In this document: positions 32,089-38,434 of the stretch, piece by piece
Numbering within the stretch: the first letter of the stretch is position 1
Layout: every line of letters begins with the position of its first letter
NCBI GenBank assembly: GCA_040400005.1
Contig: JBBARC010000035.1
Coordinates: forward strand, 1-38,434
Length of the DNA stretch: 38,434 nt
Reading direction: 5' to 3'
Source: JBBARC01 sp040400005
Lineage (GTDB): Bacteria > Pseudomonadota > Alphaproteobacteria > Acetobacterales > Acetobacteraceae
Notes under the pieces: generated by a model
The model's database searches: none
Seen by the model: only the letters and a program-made list of their open reading frames with translations
What the model was told of the DNA's origin: nothing
Program-made: the position numbers and the translations under genes

Positions 32089-33807
32089 ATGCGTTTATTT
32101 TTGCGTTGCACCGTTGCCGTCAGTGTGTTCGCCATTGCCGCGCAAATGGCCCAAGCCGCCCCGCGCAGCCGCGAATTTTCGCAGGCGATAACCGCCTATT
32201 ACACCGCCGACTGGGCTGCCCACCCAGTCACCGCCACCGCCCTTGGCAAACACGCAGGCGACGCCAAGCTCGATGATGTCACCGCCGCCGCGTTTGCCGC
32301 CAACACCGCCCGGCTGCACGCCATGCAAACCCGGCTTGCCGCCATCGACCCCGCCAAACTGACAGTAACGGAGCGCGACGACCGCGACGTGCTGCTTGGC
32401 GAAATCGATCGCACCCTGCTGCAAGATGAAGATTTGCAAAGCTGGCGGCACGACCCCAACGTGTATGTGGGCCTGGCTAGCTCGGCGGTGTTTCCGCTGA
32501 TGGCGCGCGATGTCGCCCCCATTGCCGATCGCCTACACAACGTCATCGCCCGCGAAGCCGCCATCCCCGCGATGCTGACCGTGGCTCGCAGCAACCTCAC
32601 CGCCATGCCACCGATCTTTGTGGAAGTGGCGCTAGAAAATGCCGAAGGTGCCGCCGATTTCTTCGCCCACGATGTGCCCCTGGCCTTTGCCACCGGTGGC
32701 ACGCCGGCGGCCCGCGCGGCCCTGCATACCGCCAGTGCGAACGCCGCCCGCGCCCTGCAGGATTTTCATACCTGGCTGCTCGCCGCAGAAAAAACCGCGA
32801 ATGGCGATTTTCGTTTGGGCACCCAGCGCCTGCAACGCATGCTGGCCAGCGACCTTATCCCCATGACCCCCGCCCAAGTGCTGGCCGCCGGCAACGCCCA
32901 GCTCGCCCGCGACCGCACCGACTTTTTAGCCACCGCCAAAACAATCGATCCTGCCTCGCCAGAAGCCGCTTTGGCCGTGCTGGATCGCGATCACCCCACC
33001 GCCGCCACCCTGGTGCCCACCGCCCAAAGCCAGTTGGCCGATCTGCGCCGCTTTGTGGTGAGCCACAAAATCGTCACCCTGCCATCAACCGACTTACCCA
33101 AAGTGATCGAAACCCCCGCCTTCGCCCGCGCCCTGTTCACCGCTGCATTAGACCAGCCCGGTATATTCGACACCCGCGGCCGCCAGGCATTTTATTACGT
33201 AACCCCACCCGATGCCAAAACCAGTGCCGCCGAACAGGACAAGTTTTTGGCCATCTTCGATCGCGCCATTTTGCAAAACATTTCGGTGCACGAAGCCATG
33301 CCCGGCCATTTCGTGCAGTACCTCTACCAGCAAGCCAACCCCAACCGCAGCCTGGTCCGCCTGCTCGCCGGCAGCTACGCCACCACCGAAGGCTGGGCCC
33401 ACTACACCGAACAAATGATGCTCGACCAAGGCCTGGGTAACCACGATGCCAAACAACACTTGGCCCAGTTGCAAGATGCCCTGCTGCGCGATTGCCGCCT
33501 AGTCGCCGCCATCAGCATGCACACCGGCACAATGACCCTGGCCCAAGCCACCACACTGATGGAAAAAACCTGTTTCCAGCCCAAAGCCGAAGCCTACCGC
33601 GAAGCCCGCCGCGGCACCTCCGACCCCGGTTATTTCTCGTACACTCTCGGCAAACTGATGATCCTAAAACTCCGCGCCGACGTGCAAGCCGCCGATGGCA
33701 GTCGCTTTACGCTCGCCCATTTCCACGACCGCTTCCTCGCCGCAGGCCTAGTCCCCGTCCCCATCATCCGCCGCGAAATGCTCGGCCACGATGGGGCGGC
33801 GTTTTAG
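32089..33807 (+). CDS. DUF885-family metal-dependent hydrolase, exported
   Basis: A 572-aa protein with signal peptide (CTVAVSVFAIAAQMAQA). DUF885 proteins resemble zinc peptidases; the zinc motif here is HEAMPGH (401-407) with the downstream EGWAHYTE helix supplying a further ligand. Length matches the family (~580 aa). The frame starts at 32077, but ATG 32089 after GGGGGA gives a clean signal peptide. It is the last gene of the run and is followed by hairpin-repeat copy 7. The substrate is unknown. Confidence 0.88.
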   Translation: MRLFLRCTVAVSVFAIAAQMAQAAPRSREFSQAITAYYTADWAAHPVTATALGKHAGDAKLDDVTAAAFAANTARLHAMQTRLAAIDPAKLTVTERDDRDVLLGEIDRTLLQDEDLQSWRHDPNVYVGLASSAVFPLMARDVAPIADRLHNVIAREAAIPAMLTVARSNLTAMPPIFVEVALENAEGAADFFAHDVPLAFATGGTPAARAALHTASANAARALQDFHTWLLAAEKTANGDFRLGTQRLQRMLASDLIPMTPAQVLAAGNAQLARDRTDFLATAKTIDPASPEAALAVLDRDHPTAATLVPTAQSQLADLRRFVVSHKIVTLPSTDLPKVIETPAFARALFTAALDQPGIFDTRGRQAFYYVTPPDAKTSAAEQDKFLAIFDRAILQNISVHEAMPGHFVQYLYQQANPNRSLVRLLAGSYATTEGWAHYTEQMMLDQGLGNHDAKQHLAQLQDALLRDCRLVAAISMHTGTMTLAQATTLMEKTCFQPKAEAYREARRGTSDPGYFSYTLGKLMILKLRADVQAADGSRFTLAHFHDRFLAAGLVPVPIIRREMLGHDGAAF

Positions 33808-33833
33808 GTAAGGTTTAAGGTAAGAGAAAGAAC

Positions 33834-33886
33834 CTTCTTTTCTGAAGAAAAGAAGCAAAAGACTTTTTACTATGCTGGGCCTGGGG
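33834..33886. repeat. double-hairpin intergenic repeat, copy 7 (single arm)
   Basis: CTTCTTTTCTGAAG... GCAAAAGACTTTTT and part of the centre (CTATGCTGGGCCTGGGG), 26 bases after the DUF885 stop, preceded by AAGGTTTAAG. A REP pair begins 26 bases later, where the other arm would be expected. Confidence 0.8.
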
Positions 33887-33911
33887 CTTTCTTACCACCG
33901 AGACTTTCTGG

Positions 33912-34092
33912 GGTAGCCCGGGTGAAAACCCGGGGCCTCTCCGGCCGCAGCGTCCGCTAAGCCAGGGCGCCATAAGTGCGGATATGCACCGAACGCCACG
34001 GCCACAATCACGGCAAGACCCGCGCTGGGCAAATAACCCTTTATGCGGCGCCAACGGTTGTAAACTAGGCACCTGGGTTTCACCCAGGCTAC
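33912..34092. repeat. REP pair (BIME-like), third locus
   Basis: GTAG plus CCCGGGTGAAAACCCGGGG (33912-33934) and an inverted CCTGGGTTTCACCCAGG plus CTAC (34072-34092) face each other. The hairpins match the REP at 17459-17480 more closely than those of the 152-bp pairs, so two REP subfamilies exist here. The interior is unrelated to the 152-bp units. Confidence 0.75.
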
Positions 34093-34095
34093 GCC

Positions 34096-34251
34096 CTATC
34101 CTCGCGCCCTAAAAACCTTGCCCGCATAAGCGGCGGCGGCGATGGCAGCGCACACGGCGTGCGGTATCGCGTGGTCGCAGGCATAGCAGACGGTGGTCAT
34201 ACTGTAGGCAAAGCAGATCGCGGCGTCGAGCGTGGCGGCTTGGTTACGCAT
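34096..34251 (-). CDS. possible small protein (51 aa)
   Basis: A 51-aa frame MRNQAATLDAAICFAYSMTT ... AGKVFRARG, with AGGAG nine bases before the ATG. It has four cysteines and an Ala-rich hydrophobic stretch. No family is recognised. The good ribosome-binding site is the main support; its end lies four bases from the REP pair. It is divergent from the HTH-LRR gene. Confidence 0.35.
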   Translation of the reverse strand: MRNQAATLDAAICFAYSMTTVCYACDHAIPHAVCAAIAAAAYAGKVFRARG

Positions 34252-34354
34252 GGGGGCTTACTCCTGGACTTGAGGAGGCGCCTTATTGCGGGCATACAAG
34301 GCGCAATGTCCCAGCCCTCAACCGCAAATTGCGACCGCAACAAAGCGCAATCCC

Positions 34355-37327
34355 ATGACTGATGGTGCGGGCGAGCCATTTGCGGTTTTGCTCGCCGAGC
34401 ATTTGGTAAAGGGCACACGCCCAGGGCAAGACGCAGGCAAACGCTGGACTGACGAAGCTTTTGCGGCAGCGACAGGGGTAGGCTCCGCACGGAGCGTTTC
34501 GAATTGGCGTAAGGGTAAGGCGTTGCCGCAGGATATCGCGCCGATTTTGCGGACCTTCTTTGGCGATGTCATTTCGCGGGACAATTTGGAACGAGAGGCG
34601 CTGCGGGCTGCGTACCTAAAAGCGGTTATTGCCGGCGCTGCCGTGGCGCCGGCGGCACAGGCTTGGGTTGCTGACGCGGACCAAAAATTTACCCAAGCCT
34701 CGCTTGGCGCGCCGAGCGATGAGCTTGCCGCGAATGACCCGTTCCGCCAACAGACTCAGCAGGTGATTTGTCAGAAAGCGGCCGAACTCGCTCATGAGTC
34801 GGCGCGGCTGGGCAATAGTAAGGTTTGGCGCACACTGCCGGCATGTGCCGCGCAGTTACATGATTTATTGAATAGCGGCCCCGCACACATGCTGGCTCAG
34901 TTGGGGTATTTTTACCCGTTACTGATTGAAATTGGGCAGTTCTTGGATACCGATGTTCGGGTACAACGGGACCCGCTTTCCGCCGATGGGCCGTTGGATG
35001 CCGAAGTTCACCGGCTGCTGAGTGTGCTGGTGCGCACCGTGGCACCTTGGGCGCGGGGTTTTCCGACGGTTGCGCGGCAAGATAACGAGGCCGGTAAGAT
35101 GCTGCTGCGGCCGGAATTATTTCAGCCGGCAAAAGACTTCACGCGAGTGGCAGTGGAACGGAATGCGATTGCGCCAAAGGATGCCGAATATTTGGCTATG
35201 CTGGCGAACAGTGCATCGGTGCCGGGGTATTTGGGGGAGAAGGCCGGGCAGGTTTTGATTGCCAGTGCTGAGAATTTGCATATGGCAGCGGCGGCCACGA
35301 TTTCGGCGCGGATGGCAGACGCCAATGCACCGGCATTTGCGAATGATTCACCGCTTGTGCAACGGGCGAGTGCGATGTTGGCACACGCAAACCTTAGGGA
35401 TTTAAACGCACTGGCGGCGACGCGGCCGGATGATTTTCGCCATGCGATGACGGCAGTGATCGCCGAATCGCGGCGGCAGGTTCTCGGCGAAGAGGTTCAC
35501 TCGCCGGAGCAGATGACGACCGAAACGACGGCAATTCCCGCCGATGTCGAGGCCCAAGCACGAGAGATGATTTTACGCGGCGAGGCACCGCCGACGGCTT
35601 GGCACCCGTATATTTTGGACCTGAATTTTACCAACACAAATTTGGTGCACCTCGAGCTTGTCGGGGCGCTGACGGCGTTGTTAAGCCTCGATCTAACGAT
35701 GACAAAGGTGACGGATATCGCCCCCATCGCCAGGCTTAGCGTGCTCCAAAGCCTCAATCTGTGGGGTACGCAGGTTGCAGATATTGCGCCCATTGCCGCA
35801 CTTGTCGCACTCCAGACCCTCGATCTGTGGGGCACGCACGTTGCGGATATCGCGTCCATCGGCAGGCTTGCCTCGCTCCAAAGCCTTGATCTGGGCAGCA
35901 CGCACGTTACGGACATCTCTCCCATCGCCAGGCTTACCGCTTTGCAAAGCCTCAGTTTGAGTAGAACGGAGATTGTAGATATTGCTCCCGTCGCTGGGCT
36001 TGCCGCACTTCAGGGCCTCGATTTGGGTAGCACTCAGGTTAGGGATATTAAGCCCCTTGCCGGACTTACCGCACTGCAAAGCCTTGGTTTGGGCGACACG
36101 CAGGTCGCGGATATTACTCCTCTCCACCGACTTACCGCGCTACTAAGTCTCGATCTCAACAGCACGCAAGTTGCGGACATTGCGCCTATCGTCGGGCTTA
36201 CCGCGCTCAAAAGCCTAAATCTAATGAACACACAGGTTGCGAATATTACCCCCATTACCGAACTAACAGCGCTTCAAAACCTTGATATGATGAACACACA
36301 AGTTGCAAATATCGCGCCCATTAGCAAGCTTACTGAGTTGCAAAATCTGAATTTGAGTAACACAAAGGTCACCGATATCGCCCCGGTCGCCGCGCTTGTA
36401 GAGCTACAAAGCCTCGATCTAAGGGGTACAAAAATTGCGGATATCGCCGCAATTACCGGGCTTACCGCGCTGCAAAGCCTCGATCTGAGCGACACAAAGG
36501 TGGCGGATATCACGCCCATCGCCGGACTTACAGTGCTACAAAGCCTCGATCTGTGGAGCACACCGGTTGCCAATATTTCGCCAATCGCAAGGCTTCGTGC
36601 ACTGCAACGCCTCGATCTGAGGGGCACACAGGTTGCGGATCTCGCGCCCATTGCCGGGCTTACGGCTTTGCTAAGCCTCAATTTGTGGAACACACAAGTT
36701 GCTAATATTACAGCCATCGCCGGACTCACTGCACTGCTAAGTCTCAACCTGATGGACACCCAGGTTAAAGATATCGCGCCAATCGCCGGGCTTACAGAAC
36801 TTCAAAGTCTCGATTTAATGCGCACGGAGGTTGCGGATATTGCCCCCATCGCCCAACTGACCACACTGCAAAGCTTATATCTCAGGAGCACAAAGATTGC
36901 GGATATCGAACCAATCGCAGGGCTTACCGCCCTGCGAATCCTTGATTTGACCAATACAAAACTTGCGAATATCGCGCCCATCGCCGCGCTTACCGCGCTG
37001 CAAAGGCTATATCTAATGAACACGCAGGTTAAGGATATCTCGCCAGTTGCGGAGCTTACTGCGCTGCAGGTTCTCGATCTAATGAACACGGAGGTTACGA
37101 ATATCGAGCCCATCGCCAGACTGATCGGGCTACAAAAACTCGATCTGAGAGGCACACAAATTGCGGATATTACGCCACTGATCGGGCTCACCGCACTGCA
37201 AAGCCTCGATCTGTTGGGCACACAGGTTGGGGATATTTCCCCGCTGCTCGGGCTTGTGGCCGGGGGGCTTAAGATTACCGGGCTACCCGGACCAAAAGCC
37301 GGCGTGGAAAGCGATAGCCCGCGATAG
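34355..37327 (+). CDS. HTH-like/leucine-rich-repeat protein (internalin-type repeats)
   Basis: A 990-aa cytoplasmic protein (no signal peptide, transmembrane segment or wall anchor). Residues about 25-70 (KRWTDEAFAAATGVGSARSVSNWRKGKALP) look like a helix-turn-helix of the type that begins several multidomain bacterial proteins. Residues 70-425 are helical and unrecognised. From residue 442, 24 leucine-rich repeats follow at 22 residues each, consensus LQSLDLxxTQVADIAPIAGLTA, in exact 66-bp steps over 23 units. The frame opens at TTG 34286; ATG 34355 is preferred though its ribosome-binding site is weak. LRRs form a curved protein-binding surface, so a sensor or adaptor role is likely, possibly regulatory or defensive; this is inference. 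GC content is lower than in flanking core genes. Confidence 0.85.
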   Translation: MTDGAGEPFAVLLAEHLVKGTRPGQDAGKRWTDEAFAAATGVGSARSVSNWRKGKALPQDIAPILRTFFGDVISRDNLEREALRAAYLKAVIAGAAVAPAAQAWVADADQKFTQASLGAPSDELAANDPFRQQTQQVICQKAAELAHESARLGNSKVWRTLPACAAQLHDLLNSGPAHMLAQLGYFYPLLIEIGQFLDTDVRVQRDPLSADGPLDAEVHRLLSVLVRTVAPWARGFPTVARQDNEAGKMLLRPELFQPAKDFTRVAVERNAIAPKDAEYLAMLANSASVPGYLGEKAGQVLIASAENLHMAAAATISARMADANAPAFANDSPLVQRASAMLAHANLRDLNALAATRPDDFRHAMTAVIAESRRQVLGEEVHSPEQMTTETTAIPADVEAQAREMILRGEAPPTAWHPYILDLNFTNTNLVHLELVGALTALLSLDLTMTKVTDIAPIARLSVLQSLNLWGTQVADIAPIAALVALQTLDLWGTHVADIASIGRLASLQSLDLGSTHVTDISPIARLTALQSLSLSRTEIVDIAPVAGLAALQGLDLGSTQVRDIKPLAGLTALQSLGLGDTQVADITPLHRLTALLSLDLNSTQVADIAPIVGLTALKSLNLMNTQVANITPITELTALQNLDMMNTQVANIAPISKLTELQNLNLSNTKVTDIAPVAALVELQSLDLRGTKIADIAAITGLTALQSLDLSDTKVADITPIAGLTVLQSLDLWSTPVANISPIARLRALQRLDLRGTQVADLAPIAGLTALLSLNLWNTQVANITAIAGLTALLSLNLMDTQVKDIAPIAGLTELQSLDLMRTEVADIAPIAQLTTLQSLYLRSTKIADIEPIAGLTALRILDLTNTKLANIAPIAALTALQRLYLMNTQVKDISPVAELTALQVLDLMNTEVTNIEPIARLIGLQKLDLRGTQIADITPLIGLTALQSLDLLGTQVGDISPLLGLVAGGLKITGLPGPKAGVESDSPR
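35678..37255 (+). repeat. 66-bp coding repeat array (24 units)
   Basis: Units start at 35678 and recur every 66 bases to 37196, the last being incomplete. Each encodes one 22-residue leucine-rich repeat. Units differ mainly at the residues before TQVADI, the solvent-exposed face. Exact spacing makes unit gain or loss by recombination possible without frameshift. Confidence 0.92.
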
Positions 37328-37504
37328 GGTTGGGTTTATAAGCCGTTACGACTTGGTCCGCATATCGCGATCGCGGATTTGGCATGGGGCCGCAATCCTT
37401 GCGATCGATCGCAACCAAACCGGCAGGTCACAGCACGCTAATAAATCTCAGATCGGCGCTCCACGGCACCCAGGGCAACGCAAGAAAAGCCATAGAATCC
37501 CCCC
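37328..37504. other. gene-free stretch after the HTH-LRR gene, with a 16-bp palindrome
   Basis: Together with repeat copy 8 this makes about 360 bases without a gene. TTGCGATCGATCGCAA (37399-37414) is a perfect palindrome and another GCGATCGC core lies near 37366. No terminator with a T-run is seen; the function is unknown. Confidence 0.5.
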
Positions 37505-37630
37505 CCTTTTTTGCATCCGAAAACGAAACAAAAACCTTTATAAACACGGCACCCGTTGCGCACGGTGCTGGGCACCCCTAGACCTAAACTCACAAAAGTC
37601 TATTTGCTTCTTTTTCTGCAGAAAAAGAAG
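37505..37630. repeat. double-hairpin intergenic repeat, copy 8
   Basis: The right arm (37593-37630, ACAAAAGTCTATTTGCTTC then a CTTCTTTTTCTGCAG hairpin) is good. The left arm (about 37505-37542) is decayed. The centre GGCACCCGTTGCGCACGGTG matches copy 6. It lies between the convergent HTH-LRR and brnA genes. Confidence 0.75.
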
Positions 37631-37688
37631 GTTCTTCCTTAACCTTTCCCTCGGCCCTGTTTCTGGCCGCTCTGTAAAAATCTGCGGG

Positions 37689-37985
37689 TCATTTCCCCCG
37701 CTGCGGCATGTGCTGGCGCAGCACCTCGTTCATCTGCGTCTGCCAGCCAGGGCCTTGCTGGCGGTAGGCATCCAGCACGTCGGGGTCTAGCCGTAGCGTC
37801 TGGTTAACCTTGCGGTCAGCCTTCGCCGGCCGGCCCCCGCGCCGCCGGATCATCTCTGCCGCTGGCGCGCTGAATATCTCCGCAATCGCATCGAGCGCGG
37901 GTCGCGCGGTGCGGATCTCCTCACGCGTCCATTCCGGGTTGTCTTCGTCCGGGCGTGAAGCCGCATCATCCTGTTTCTTGCTCAT
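37689..37985 (-). CDS. brnA: BrnA-family antitoxin
   Basis: A 98-aa antitoxin of the BrnT/BrnA type II system. After an acidic N-terminus (DNPEWTREEIRTARPA), residues about 45-95 give the DNA-binding core (RRRGGRPAKADRKVNQTLRLDPDVLDAYRQQGPGWQTQMNEVLRQ), a ribbon-helix-helix-like fold. It should neutralise BrnT and repress the operon. It overlaps the toxin gene's end by 20 bases. Confidence 0.9.
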   Translation of the reverse strand: MSKKQDDAASRPDEDNPEWTREEIRTARPALDAIAEIFSAPAAEMIRRRGGRPAKADRKVNQTLRLDPDVLDAYRQQGPGWQTQMNEVLRQHMPQRGK

Positions 37986-38238
37986 GCCATTTTACCTCCT
38001 TGCCGTTCGCCTTGCGGAAACTGATGACGTGGACAGCATCTCCTCGCAATGTGATAACTGCCACATGCAGCCGCAGCCCGAGATGTGCCAACACCCGCAC
38101 CCGCGTCTCGCCGTAGTCTTTGCGCCGGTCTTCCTGCAAAACGGCGGTTTCCCAGGCAAGACCGGCCACCAGATCGAACGGCAAGTTGCGCTCGGCGATG
38201 TTCTTGGCATTCTTGGCGGGATCGAACGTGATGCGCAC
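37966..38238 (-). CDS. brnT: BrnT-family toxin
   Basis: A 90-aa RelE-fold RNase toxin. The opening ITFDPAKNAKNIAERNLPFD and the C-terminal VHVISFRKANGKEVKWHEQ match BrnT. The operon order toxin then antitoxin is normal for this system. The start is GTG 38238, about seven bases from the predicted -10 box, so the message may be leaderless. Confidence 0.9.
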   Translation of the reverse strand: MRITFDPAKNAKNIAERNLPFDLVAGLAWETAVLQEDRRKDYGETRVRVLAHLGLRLHVAVITLRGDAVHVISFRKANGKEVKWHEQETG

Positions 38239-38241
38239 ACC

Positions 38242-38273
38242 TTTTCGCTACAGCGAAAACTGGCCTGTGTCAA
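38242..38273 (-). promoter_or_regulatory. promoter and 18-bp palindromic operator of brnTA
   Basis: Minus-strand -35 TTGACA (38268-38273) and a weaker -10 TAGCGA (38245-38250) are 17 bases apart. The perfect palindrome TTTTCGCT-AC-AGCGAAAA (38242-38259) covers the -10 box, a good place for BrnA to bind. The expected start point falls on the GTG start codon. Confidence 0.6.
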
Positions 38274-38379
38274 TGGAATTGGCTGCGCGAAAACTGTCGC
38301 CGCGCCCTCCGGATTGTCCTGCAAGGACATTTACTCCGGGCCGAGTTGCCATGTTCCGGCAGCCTTCGGCCACCCTCCG

Positions 38380-38434
38380 AACCCATATTAACAAAAGTCT
38401 TTTTGCTTCTTTTTCTGTAACTCCCAAGCCCCCT
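38380..38434. repeat. 55-bp terminal inverted repeat, right copy
   Basis: An exact reverse complement of bases 1-55. Inward of it the sequence CGGAGGGTGGCCG (minus strand) follows the centre pattern of the hairpin repeat family (compare copies 3 and 5), so this end is part of a real repeat copy, while the left end departs at once. Confidence 0.9.

Noticed and set aside
35497..37221. Long minus-strand open frames inside the LRR gene
   Set aside because: They mirror the 66-bp repeat and encode low-complexity Ser/Arg peptides; shadows of the real gene.
1..38434. Window as a linear phage or plasmid with terminal inverted repeats
   Set aside because: No replication, capsid or telomere-resolution genes; ends lie in a multicopy chromosomal repeat and the match length fits an assembly node.

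Overview
The window reads as a moderately GC-rich (roughly 60%) alphaproteobacterial chromosome segment. Rhodospirillales/Acetobacterales is my best guess, from the protein repertoire and the style of intergenic repeats; this is inference, because no rRNA or ribosomal marker is present. It has housekeeping genes (SecB, Ndk, IspE, DadA, tRNA-Gln), a Pseudomonas-type isocitrate lyase, and many AT-rich hairpin repeats between genes. The first and last 55 bases are exact reverse complements of each other and lie in that repeat family. I read the window as a whole assembled contig broken at repeat copies, not as a linear replicon.

Layout. 1-5.2 kb: MoxR-type ATPase (GTG start), a 63-aa small protein, an SDR oxidoreductase, a DUF3617 pseudogene with two in-frame stops, and a chemoreceptor with a C-terminal PilZ domain. 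5.2-9.8 kb: a probable catabolic cassette of cytochrome P450, a double-domain TetR-type regulator and a Baeyer-Villiger type flavin monooxygenase. 10.2-13.5 kb: TonB, an LprI-like lipoprotein and a nitronate monooxygenase-like flavoprotein. 13.6-17.4 kb: isocitrate lyase with a clear terminator, then an acyl-CoA dehydrogenase/crotonase pair. These could feed acyl-CoA breakdown into the glyoxylate shunt.

17.4-24.6 kb is an accessory island ending at the 3' end of a tRNA-Gln gene. It holds a hypothetical protein, a barnase-like RNase with barstar, a decayed REP-associated transposase (RAYT), a 993-aa MmeI-like combined restriction-modification enzyme, a VapBC/FitAB-type toxin-antitoxin pair, an integrase stub and an IS transposase stub. 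Each of the two stubs is cut by a near-identical 152-bp paired REP element. 24.7-33.8 kb is core-like: ispE, a TPR protein, dadA, ndk, secB, then moeB-like/DsrE/SH3/DUF885 genes in tight order.

33.8-38.4 kb is again accessory: another REP pair, a possible 51-aa protein, a 990-aa protein joining an HTH-like N-terminus and a helical middle to 24 internalin-type leucine-rich repeats, and a BrnT-BrnA toxin-antitoxin operon.

Most notable: (1) a dense family of double-hairpin repeats placed at gene 3' ends; (2) a signal-less barnase-like RNase whose first codons derive from a RAYT remnant; (3) the HTH-LRR protein; (4) two toxin-antitoxin operons whose predicted promoters put the transcript start at the start codon, each with an 18-bp perfect palindrome.
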